Source of the DNA: Fulvivirga aurantia
GTDB lineage: Bacteria > Bacteroidota > Bacteroidia > Cytophagales > Cyclobacteriaceae
Reading direction: 5' to 3'
Length of the DNA stretch: 21,601 nucleotides
Assembly: GCF_009711475.1 (NCBI RefSeq)
Contig: NZ_SMMD01000934.1
Location: 1 to 21,601, forward strand
The notes under the pieces are model-generated. The model worked only from the letters and a program-made list of their open reading frames with translations. It did not search any database and was not told the origin of the DNA. Position 1 is the first letter of the stretch. Each line of letters starts with the position of its first letter. Both the position numbers and the translations under genes were made by a program. Shown here piece by piece: positions 1-7,484 of the stretch.

Positions 1-1722
1 TAAAGCAGCTTCCTTCTGCTCTTCAGCATCACGTTCATTGTCTTTAGCTATCTTTTCGTTTTTCTGTGCAAGTAAAGCATTAGCTTCAGCTCGTTGCTTT
101 TGACCTTCAGCTATTGTTCGTTGCTCTCTGGCTTCAGCGTTTTTGTAGAAAGCAAAAATCAGAAAAGCAATACAAACCACACATGCTGTACCCAATACTA
201 CAGCAACTATACGTGCCTGACGTAGTCTCCTTTTCTGCTGAAGTTCTTTTATGCGTTGCTCTGTTTCAAACTCCTTTCTTGAGTACTCAAGAAAAATCAT
301 CGTTCGCTCAAACGCTGGATGGTATCGTTGACCCCATACTAAGGTAGGCTTATGTTTGGCTTGCCAGTTGAGGGCCAATTGTAAATCGGGTGGCCGCCAT
401 AAACCGGCTTTCCCTACCTGATACATGGCCGCTGCTTCGCTTAGTCTAAGGTACATTTGTACGGCCTCAGCTTCATCGTCAACCCAATTTTTTAACCTGA
501 TCCAGATACGCATGAGGCTTTCATGCGAAATGTCGATCATCGACTTGGAGTCTAGTCTAATATGAGCAGCTGGGGTGAGTAATGAGCGACCGGGCTCTCT
601 GAATTTATCGATTACAGCTATAAGTTCAGCTTCAGATACATCGGCTATGGCAGCGATTTCTCCTAGTCGGGTGGGGCGTCTTATGCCAAAGTTTTCACCT
701 CGTTTTTCTGTAATTGCCTTAAAAAGAGATTCGCAAATTTCTTTTTGGTCATCAGTAAGTTCATCGTAAGCTTCATTGGCGTGTAGAGAAAGGGCTTCTT
801 CCATTGTGCCAATCGCCTCGTAATGTTTGATGTCTACTGGCTCATCAACACGATCTTTAAACCTTGACCAATAGCTCCAGGTACGCATAAGCGCATGCTG
901 TAAAATAGGCAACTGATCAGGATTGTCGCCCAAATCATTCAGCAATTGCTGGGTGAGTCTTGAAGTTATTTCTGCACCACCAACGGCTACCGGTCCAATT
1001 ATAGCCTTACGCTTTTGCTCGCGGGTCATCTGAGGGATGAGGTAGTGACTGTCGTTTATTTTTTTTGTAAGGTCAGGGAATTGAGCACAGTCACCAATAA
1101 AATCAGACCTCATGGTAATACCAATGTAAATTGGAGCATCGGGGTAGTCGACAGCCTCCATGAGTAGGTTTACGAAGGCCAGAGTTTCATTAACCGAACC
1201 AGCATCTGCACTATCTTTAAACCGAAATAGTTCTTCAAACTGATCGACCAAAATCAGGTAGTTTTTATCTTCTGACTTCCTTAATTGCAAGATGGCTTCC
1301 ACAAGCCCAATAGAGCTGCTCTTTAATAGCGTAGTAATGATCGTGCGCTTAATCCTTTTTTCGTCATCATCTGCGACAATGTAATCGGGATCTTTTTTTA
1401 GTAGAGATTCAGCTAAATTATCAATTGGGCCAGCTCCGGGGCGAGTAACCACGACTTCCCAGTTGGGGCTGGTATTCGTGAGAAAGCCGCCATAGAGAAT
1501 AGGGAGTACTCCGCAGTAGATAAATGAAGATTTACCACTACCAGATGGACCAATAACCCCTACAAATCGATTTTTTGAAAGCTTTAGAAGTACTTCATCA
1601 CTTTGTCCTTCACGACCAAAGAAAAGGTGACTTTCGTCTATTTTGAAAGGTCTCAGTCCGGGGAATGGATTAGCCCGATCAAGTTTACTTTTGGTTTCTT
1701 TTACTTCTAAAGCATCACTCAT
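1..1722 (-). CDS. nSTAND1 P-loop NTPase with TM helix and coiled coil (3' end outside window)
   Basis: I read this 574-codon open frame by translating the minus strand; it starts at ATG 1722 and has no stop before the left edge, so the protein is partial. Seen: the motif NPFPGLRPF at residues 18-26, Walker A GPSGSGKSS at 58-66, Walker B LILVDQFEELF at 156-166, and a later TMRSDF sensor-like strand. These are hallmarks of the nSTAND1 class of STAND NTPases. A helical region follows, then one hydrophobic segment at about 503-526 and a charged Ala/Glu/Lys/Gln-rich coiled coil from about 528 to the edge. In this family the missing C-terminus is usually a WD40 or similar repeat sensor; that is inference. 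Expected role: an ATP-dependent switch that oligomerises on sensing a ligand, anchored to the inner membrane. It starts 6 nt after the TIR-like gene stops, so the two are almost certainly co-transcribed. Proteins of this type are often misnamed high-affinity carbon uptake protein Hat/HatR in databases. Confidence 0.88.
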   Translation of the reverse strand, partial: MSDALEVKETKSKLDRANPFPGLRPFKIDESHLFFGREGQSDEVLLKLSKNRFVGVIGPSGSGKSSFIYCGVLPILYGGFLTNTSPNWEVVVTRPGAGPIDNLAESLLKKDPDYIVADDDEKRIKRTIITTLLKSSSIGLVEAILQLRKSEDKNYLILVDQFEELFRFKDSADAGSVNETLAFVNLLMEAVDYPDAPIYIGITMRSDFIGDCAQFPDLTKKINDSHYLIPQMTREQKRKAIIGPVAVGGAEITSRLTQQLLNDLGDNPDQLPILQHALMRTWSYWSRFKDRVDEPVDIKHYEAIGTMEEALSLHANEAYDELTDDQKEICESLFKAITEKRGENFGIRRPTRLGEIAAIADVSEAELIAVIDKFREPGRSLLTPAAHIRLDSKSMIDISHESLMRIWIRLKNWVDDEAEAVQMYLRLSEAAAMYQVGKAGLWRPPDLQLALNWQAKHKPTLVWGQRYHPAFERTMIFLEYSRKEFETEQRIKELQQKRRLRQARIVAVVLGTACVVCIAFLIFAFYKNAEAREQRTIAEGQKQRAEANALLAQKNEKIAKDNERDAEEQKEAAL

Positions 1723-1728
1723 GAGTAT

Positions 1729-3177
1729 CTAGTTTAGGTCTTTAAGAAAAGACTCTAGGGAGTCGATGGTAGAGTTAGTATTAGTATTTATTACAGTTAT
1801 GTCATGATTTTCATAAGCGCTGAGATCCATCATATTGTCTTTGCTACTTATGATAAGCTTTCCTTTTATTGGTTTTCGTCTTCCAAAGCCAGGTGCTTTT
1901 AATAGGTCTAGCAACTTCATGCGTACCCACTGGTCATTTACCTTGCCTTGATAAATAATGGCGGCATCAAAGTCTCGCAGATTGGTGATATGATGCTGGC
2001 GTAAGTCTAGCAATTCTCCATCAAACGTAGGTGTCAAAACCCTGTAGCCAGCGTCTTCTATCGTCTGCTTTATTTCTTTTACATTGTCGGTGTCGCTCTT
2101 ATCGTGTAGTACATAGATGGACGATTTGCCATTGGTACTACCAGTGGCCTTTGACAACCGCTTGTCGATTCCCACCTCAATGAGCTCTTCACGTACAATA
2201 TTCTTAAAATCTTCTAATGGGGTTTGTAGGATCTCTGCACCTTCTGATGACGCCAGGTCTCTTTTTATATTTTCGATAAAGGACAATTGCTTGTCACTGG
2301 CATTTTGAAGATTAGGCGATATCCAAATAAGGCGGGAAAAAGTAGCTTTATCTTTGATTTCGCTACTTCTCTCGGTAGCTAGTTTGTTTTGTAAATCAAC
2401 AACAGACAGGTCAGTGCCTTCCGGTATATCACCATAGCTGCTGCCAATTAAGTGAATTGACAGCTGACAATTGGCTAAGTCATTTTTTACCTGCGATTTT
2501 AGCAAATCCAAATCCTGAGGCTGGGTATGGTCAGGAAGTATTTTATAACCATGGCGCTGCAGGTCTCTTTTAATAATGTTTCTCTGGATCGAGAGGTCAT
2601 GGCCAGTTTCGGCCAGGTAAATATTTCTTCTTGAGTAAATAGATTTTACATCTCCTACATCGCTTTGATTTAGCGAGATATAAGACTCATGGATGTCATA
2701 GGCAAGATCTACCATTTTCATCCAATAATTCTTTTCAGCATCCGGTCCGAAAAAGTCTTTGTACTCTTCAATCTCACCGCTTTCTGGATTTATGAAGTAC
2801 AAGTCATAGCCCAATTTGTCTTTTAATTTCAAAGGCTGCTGATCTAAGGGCAGGGGTGTTTTCAGCACTTTGAATATTCTGTAGGGATCGCTCGGACTTA
2901 TGTTTTTATGAAATTCTTCAATCGTGTCAAGGCAAGCACCGGAAGACATAAATTCTTCTGATAAAACAGGAATCAATATGCCAACGTCCTGAAGATTTGC
3001 CGCAGTAATACTATCGTCTTCAGCCTTCATCAAAACGTTTGGTTTTTCGCCTAAAACCTGCAGAAGCATCATTTCTAAAAATCGTTTAAAGTCGGTAACC
3101 CAACCATTGCCGGTTTCTGAGGCTTGTGCGTTGTCAGACGCTGAATACACAATTAATATATCAATATCAAAGGCCAT
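1729..3177 (-). CDS. Triple TIR-like domain protein
   Basis: A 482-residue soluble protein without signal peptide or membrane segment. Three Rossmann-like TIR/DUF4062-like modules can be traced. Module 1 (about 4-165) opens with DIDILIVYSASDN and carries VGILIPVLSEEF followed by SGACLDTIEEF (79-89), which resembles the S-x-x-C-x-x-E region around the catalytic Glu of TIR NADases; E87 or E88 is the candidate. Module 2 (about 184-332) contains NIYLAETGHDLS, then LSIHLIGSSYGDIP (239-252), as in DUF4062/TIR-like folds, but I see Gln where a Glu would be expected. Module 3 (about 352-482) contains SIYVLHDKSD, DAAIIYQG and W417-VRMKLLDLLKAPGFGR, a pattern I associate with TIR proteins encoded beside nSTAND1 ATPases. 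The gene lies 22 nt after the transporter-HEAT gene and 6 nt before the nSTAND1 gene. NAD hydrolysis is possible but not shown; it may instead be a TIR scaffold or adaptor. Confidence 0.78.
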   Translation of the reverse strand: MAFDIDILIVYSASDNAQASETGNGWVTDFKRFLEMMLLQVLGEKPNVLMKAEDDSITAANLQDVGILIPVLSEEFMSSGACLDTIEEFHKNISPSDPYRIFKVLKTPLPLDQQPLKLKDKLGYDLYFINPESGEIEEYKDFFGPDAEKNYWMKMVDLAYDIHESYISLNQSDVGDVKSIYSRRNIYLAETGHDLSIQRNIIKRDLQRHGYKILPDHTQPQDLDLLKSQVKNDLANCQLSIHLIGSSYGDIPEGTDLSVVDLQNKLATERSSEIKDKATFSRLIWISPNLQNASDKQLSFIENIKRDLASSEGAEILQTPLEDFKNIVREELIEVGIDKRLSKATGSTNGKSSIYVLHDKSDTDNVKEIKQTIEDAGYRVLTPTFDGELLDLRQHHITNLRDFDAAIIYQGKVNDQWVRMKLLDLLKAPGFGRRKPIKGKLIISSKDNMMDLSAYENHDITVINTNTNSTIDSLESFLKDLN

Positions 3178-3199
3178 AAAGACTGTAAAATTTCGTTAT

Positions 3200-6100
3200 T
3201 TATTCGGTTACTAATTGTTTGCTTATATTTTTTATAAATCCCTGTGCCAGCTCATGATGATTGGCCATTACATTGTAAAAATCATGCACTGATAGTTTAA
3301 AAATTACCGTGCGCTTAATACCAACAAGAGCGTCAATAGAAGCAGGATTATCCAGTTCGAATACATTTCCAAATGCTTCTCCTTCGCTTAATCGTTTAAT
3401 TTCTACATCATTACTGTACAAACTCACCTCTCCCTCTGCAATAATATAAATTTGCTCACCTTCATCTTTCTTAGAAATTTGTAAAGTTTGATTAGCTGAA
3501 ATAATGGTGGTTGAAATCTTATCTACAAGATCACATAAAATGACACCTTTTATGTTCTCAAATGCATGTATTCCTTTCAATTTCATGACCATTTCTATGC
3601 CCAGAAAAAAGCCATCGTCAAGACCCTCTAGCAATCTGTTTTTTTCAAGAGAGTCTTCCAGAAATCTGCGTGTATCCGGTTTCAATCGCTGTGCAACAGC
3701 ATCAAATTTAGCACTGTCTTTATGGTAAATTACCCATGCCGCGGCCTCCTGGAGTAACTTATCACTATTAAAGAGTTGGGCAAGCAGCCCTCTACTAATT
3801 CTAAAATCTGGCAAAAAGGCAATGGCATGTAGCGCGCAGGCTTTTGTCCAACGATTGATTTGATTGTAATTTTTGTTTAGCAGGTAGTTTAATACCTGAA
3901 TCTCGTTATAATCCTCTCGTGGAAAATGCACCTGAAGTATTCTTACTTTCTCGGTCACTGAAATATCGTCTAACAAAGGGAATAACTTAGGCTTGAGTTC
4001 CTGGCTTACAAACAGGTCGAGTAGCTCAATGGCAAATGCGATCCCATCACTCGTGCCTCTCTCTATATTTTCTCTAACCAGCTGTACAGATTGCGGGTCG
4101 TAAAGAATGGAAAGAATAACATATATGGTATCTAAATTGCCAGCTATTTCTTCTTTTAAAGCCTCTCTTAAATAGTTGTAGTGCTCATCGTGAGAAAGTT
4201 CAGTAAGCGCTGCCAGATTCCAAATGGTCTTTCCTATTTCTGTTTCCAGCAGATTCGTGAGGTTATTAATCTCTTTTTGGTTAGCCTGGTAATTGAAATA
4301 GCGGTACGATAAAAGTATTTGCTTTACAATCCGCTTATCTGGATATTCTATTTTGTTCCAAAGCAGCTCTATAGCCTTATGCCCACCGATACGCCCCATG
4401 ATCTGTACTATCTTGAGCATAGAGTTATCAGTTTGTCCAGATTTATGGAAAGCTGATTCGAGATGAAATAATGCCGGTTGTCCGGCTTCGATAAGTGCGG
4501 CAGTTGCTGCACTACTATACTTGGGAGAATCAAGAAGCTCGATTAATATGGTCCATGTTTCAGGTCTCTTTACACTCCGGGCTGTTATAAGGGCTTGAGC
4601 CTTTACCTTAGGGTCAATATCTCTGAGCAGCTCAAGCAGAATGAAAATGTTTTCATCACTTATCAATTTTCTTAAAAGCTTAGCGGCCAATATGCGATCA
4701 CTGCTTTTTATTGATTTACTGAGCTTGTGTAATTTTTCAGGTGGTACCGAAAGCAGTTCATTATCTTCTGCCTCGAGGGCAGCTTTGCTTGCCAGTTTGG
4801 CGAGTTCAGTTCTGGGACTAAAAGACAGATCAAGAGCTTTAATTTTCTCTTTGGCATAATGCTTTACACTTCTTGAGCTACTTTCCTGCAGCTTTAAAAT
4901 CGAAGACTCAAATAGAGCAGGCTCGAGTTTCTCCATAAGTTTGAGCCCATACAATATCTTATGGTCATCTTTGCTGTTAATTTCCTTTTCTAAAACTCTG
5001 TTCACAGCATACTCCCGCTCTGAATCGTGCTCATGCTCAACTTTATTGTTGATCAGGGTATTGTGCAAAGTATGCCTATAGCTGTTGTGCATCTTTGTAG
5101 TTACGAAATACCAAATAGCTAATACTGGTAGTGTAAATATGGAGATGTGAATGAGTGAAAATACATCTACATTGTTTATAAGAATGATCAGACCACCTGC
5201 CATAAGTCCAGCAAATGCAGTGATTACACCCTCAACCTTAGTTTGTACATCAAAGCGAATGGCGCCATCGATCGGGAGGAAAAACAGCTTAAATGCAGGC
5301 CCATCGAGTGCATCTTTGAGGGAAGAGCTAAACAGCTTACTCATAGAGATGATGATAAAGAAGAAGATAAATGTCGTACTTTCTGAACCATATCCGAACG
5401 CATATCCCATGGGGATAGCTACAATCGTGAATAAAGCCAGTAGCAAAGGATTAATCAAAAGCGATACTTTCAAACCATACAAGGCAATGATTCTATCGGT
5501 AACGAATGTTTGAAATAGAAAACTAAAAATAACTACAGCTGCCTCAAATAAACTGAGAAAGCTTGGTAATGCGTTGTCGTTGAATTGTGCCGTAGTTACA
5601 CTTAAAAATGAGTAGTCGATAAACTTAACAGCCACCATAGAAACAATTACGAATAGTGCCATAAGCCCCATATACTTGTTTTTGATGATAGCTTTGTAGC
5701 CAACACTTTGGTTGTCGGCAATACTTTTCTTGATCTGTTTCTTAAAAGTGATGACAAGAAAAATCAGTAAATAACCGACTATGCTGAGAAGTGTAACAAA
5801 CAGCAGCTGTTGTGTAGTTATTACTTTATTAATTACAATCGGAATGGCAAATAGCGCTATTATCGAGGCTATGAGTTGCCCGGTATCGATGCTGCCGATA
5901 ATTCTTTTAGACTGCCTGAGGTTAAACATCCGACCGAATGTTCCCCAAAATATCAACAGTATAATAAAGTTTGAAGGCACGATAAACGTAAAAGCAAAAA
6001 AGTGAATAATTTCTACGTTTTCTACAGACCGGAAGGCGATTTCAATGGCGAGAAGAATAAGGGTAATTATGATTGTGGCGCCAATGGCCAGGCTGGTAAA

Positions 6101-6355
6101 CTTGACTTTACCCTGAAAGAAGTTATAAATGGCTGTGAAGATGATACCTAAAACACCAGAAACCAAAAGAGCCAGTGCCAGTTGCTGTTCGAGTTGAGCA
6201 CCTTCATAGCTTTGGAGAAATAGGGTAGAAGCACCTACCGATAAGGTGGCCAGGTAAATACCCATGAAGAAACCCATTCCCAATAAGAAAAATACGCGTA
6301 GAGATTCATCTTCCTCTACGTTGAGTATTTTTAATATCGTATTCTTAAAGCCCAT
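3200..6355 (-). CDS. Npt/NTT-like transporter fused to HEAT repeats and a cNMP-binding-like domain
   Basis: A 1051-residue three-part protein. Residues about 20-420 are highly hydrophobic with roughly ten to twelve membrane helices and look like the Npt1/Npt2 (ATP/ADP translocase, NTT) branch of MFS-type carriers; the segment FFLPIDGAIRFDVQTKVEG near 358-376 is typical of that group. Residues about 470-900 are alpha-helical pairs of HEAT type (for example DPKVKAQALITARSVKRP at 581-598). Residues 937-1051 form a Crp-like cyclic-nucleotide-binding fold with the GEVSLYSND strand pattern. The phosphate-binding cassette reads FGNVFELDNPASID (995-1008) and lacks the Glu and Arg that bind cyclic nucleotide in CRP, so ligand binding is doubtful. 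It is the first gene of a tight cluster with the TIR-like and nSTAND1 genes. Its role is inferred: a membrane nucleotide transporter, or a sensor or effector derived from one, with cytoplasmic protein-binding repeats. Transport substrate unknown. Confidence 0.8.
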   Translation of the reverse strand: MGFKNTILKILNVEEDESLRVFFLLGMGFFMGIYLATLSVGASTLFLQSYEGAQLEQQLALALLVSGVLGIIFTAIYNFFQGKVKFTSLAIGATIIITLILLAIEIAFRSVENVEIIHFFAFTFIVPSNFIILLIFWGTFGRMFNLRQSKRIIGSIDTGQLIASIIALFAIPIVINKVITTQQLLFVTLLSIVGYLLIFLVITFKKQIKKSIADNQSVGYKAIIKNKYMGLMALFVIVSMVAVKFIDYSFLSVTTAQFNDNALPSFLSLFEAAVVIFSFLFQTFVTDRIIALYGLKVSLLINPLLLALFTIVAIPMGYAFGYGSESTTFIFFFIIISMSKLFSSSLKDALDGPAFKLFFLPIDGAIRFDVQTKVEGVITAFAGLMAGGLIILINNVDVFSLIHISIFTLPVLAIWYFVTTKMHNSYRHTLHNTLINNKVEHEHDSEREYAVNRVLEKEINSKDDHKILYGLKLMEKLEPALFESSILKLQESSSRSVKHYAKEKIKALDLSFSPRTELAKLASKAALEAEDNELLSVPPEKLHKLSKSIKSSDRILAAKLLRKLISDENIFILLELLRDIDPKVKAQALITARSVKRPETWTILIELLDSPKYSSAATAALIEAGQPALFHLESAFHKSGQTDNSMLKIVQIMGRIGGHKAIELLWNKIEYPDKRIVKQILLSYRYFNYQANQKEINNLTNLLETEIGKTIWNLAALTELSHDEHYNYLREALKEEIAGNLDTIYVILSILYDPQSVQLVRENIERGTSDGIAFAIELLDLFVSQELKPKLFPLLDDISVTEKVRILQVHFPREDYNEIQVLNYLLNKNYNQINRWTKACALHAIAFLPDFRISRGLLAQLFNSDKLLQEAAAWVIYHKDSAKFDAVAQRLKPDTRRFLEDSLEKNRLLEGLDDGFFLGIEMVMKLKGIHAFENIKGVILCDLVDKISTTIISANQTLQISKKDEGEQIYIIAEGEVSLYSNDVEIKRLSEGEAFGNVFELDNPASIDALVGIKRTVIFKLSVHDFYNVMANHHELAQGFIKNISKQLVTE

Positions 6356-6450
6356 AGATCTTCGAAACTAGCTCAATTTAGTATTAAATATTAATAAATA
6401 GTCCTGATAATACTAAAAATGTAACCTTTTAGGCTATTCGAAGATTCTGG
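6356..6450 (-). promoter_or_regulatory. Nested inverted repeats in the leader of the transporter-TIR-nSTAND cluster
   Basis: Two nested inverted repeats fill this gap. The outer arms are 6358-6372 and 6433-6445 (ATCTTCGAA then TAGC after a 2-nt bulge, paired with GCTATTCGAAGAT). The inner arms are perfect 10-mers, TTTAGTATTA at 6377-6386 and TAATACTAAA at 6408-6417, with a 21-nt spacer. On the minus strand the downstream outer arm ends 2 nt before the ATG at 6355, so folding could hide the translation start. It could also act as an mscS terminator, but no U-run follows. Functional role is inference. Confidence 0.4.
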
Positions 6451-7356
6451 TTAAGTGTCGGAAGATTTGAGCTGTTCAAACCCACTTCTTAAATTGAGGT
6501 CTCTTTGAGGGAATGGAATTTCTATGCCCGCTTCTCTAAACCTTTTAAACACAGCAAAATAAAGCTGGCTTTTTAGAATATTTGGTCTATTGATGTACTC
6601 AGTAGTCCAAACGCGCAGGTGGAAGTCGAGTGAGCTGTCGCCAAACTCATTAAATAAAACCTGGGGGCCGGGCTTTTTTAAAACTCCGGAGTTATCTTCC
6701 GCTACTTCAAGCAGTATTTTTTTTACAAGTTTTGGGTCTTCTTTGTAGGAGACACTGATGTTATATCTAAAACTCACATTTCTGTCGTTGTGACTCCAAT
6801 TGATCACAGTAGAAGATATAAACTCAGAATTAGGCACGATGACCGATATATTATCATTGGTCACCACTGTGGTCGCTCTTGCTGAAATTTTAATTACATC
6901 GCCTTTTATGTCAGCGACTTCTATACGGTCGCCAACTTTTATAGGTTGCTCAAAAAGTATAATAAGACCCGAAATGAAGTTGTTGGTGATGTTTTGTAAG
7001 CCAAAACCGATACCAACACCCAACGCACCAGCAAGTATACTCAATGTACTTAGGTCGATTCCGGCCGTTTGTACAATAACTATAAGACCCACCACCAAAA
7101 TGATGTAACGAATAATGGTAGAAATAGAGTGAACTACCGAAGGGCTACTTGTGTACTTTACCAGTATAGACCTGCTTAATAATCTGCTAAATCGACCTGA
7201 AAGAAAAAACAGTAGAAATATGGCACCAGAGACATATACAAGTGTAAGCAGGGTGATGTCTGACTTGCCGAGGGTAAAAAGTGTTTCGTTAAAAAGGAGA
7301 CCAAAATCCCTTAAAAATTCCCAAATAAGATTAAAAAAATCTTTAACTCCATCCAT
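6451..7356 (-). CDS. Small-conductance mechanosensitive channel, MscS family
   Basis: A 301-residue inner-membrane protein. Seen: membrane helices at about 36-53 and 80-100, then the pore-lining TM3 region with the Gly/Ala-rich helix SILAGALGVGIGFGLQNI and the following NNFISGLIILFEQPIKVGDRIEV, the best-conserved stretch of the MscS family. A beta domain with VVTNDNISVIVPNSEF and a C-terminal alpha/beta cytoplasmic domain ending at FPQRDLNLR follow. Length matches E. coli MscS (286 residues). Expected role: opening under membrane tension to release solutes during osmotic downshock. It is transcribed in the same direction as the downstream transporter-HEAT gene but separated by a 95-nt structured gap, so operon membership is uncertain. 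It is divergent from the OmpA-family gene. Start at ATG 7356; no clear Shine-Dalgarno. Confidence 0.93.
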   Translation of the reverse strand: MDGVKDFFNLIWEFLRDFGLLFNETLFTLGKSDITLLTLVYVSGAIFLLFFLSGRFSRLLSRSILVKYTSSPSVVHSISTIIRYIILVVGLIVIVQTAGIDLSTLSILAGALGVGIGFGLQNITNNFISGLIILFEQPIKVGDRIEVADIKGDVIKISARATTVVTNDNISVIVPNSEFISSTVINWSHNDRNVSFRYNISVSYKEDPKLVKKILLEVAEDNSGVLKKPGPQVLFNEFGDSSLDFHLRVWTTEYINRPNILKSQLYFAVFKRFREAGIEIPFPQRDLNLRSGFEQLKSSDT

Positions 7357-7426
7357 GAGTAATGAACATATTATGTTATTATGAAGTTATTCCAATTTAA
7401 AAAATGTGCGAATAAATATATATAAT

Positions 7427-7434
7427 TAAATTTG
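7427..7434 (+). promoter_or_regulatory. Candidate Bacteroidota -7 box (TAnnTTTG)
   Basis: TAAATTTG matches the Bacteroidota primary-sigma -7 consensus TAnnTTTG and lies 50 nt before the ATG of the OmpA-family gene, giving a predicted 5' leader of about 45 nt. I see no clear TTG -33 element at the right distance, so this is a moderate-to-weak call. Confidence 0.35.
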
Positions 7435-7484
7435 TAGCTTATCTGAAGCTCATTGTAGCCGATGTTTATATAAATCAATTCAAG

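Noticed and set aside
114-769. Forward open frames near the left edge
   Set aside because: They are antisense to the continuous nSTAND1 frame, which has clear Walker motifs and a coiled coil.
5151-5513. A 120-residue forward open frame
   Set aside because: It lies fully antisense to the membrane domain of the transporter fusion and is explained by that gene's codon pattern.
6420-6441. TGTAACC motif on the plus strand resembling an ECF -35 element
   Set aside because: It would drive transcription antisense into mscS with no gene to serve, and the -10 match is poor.
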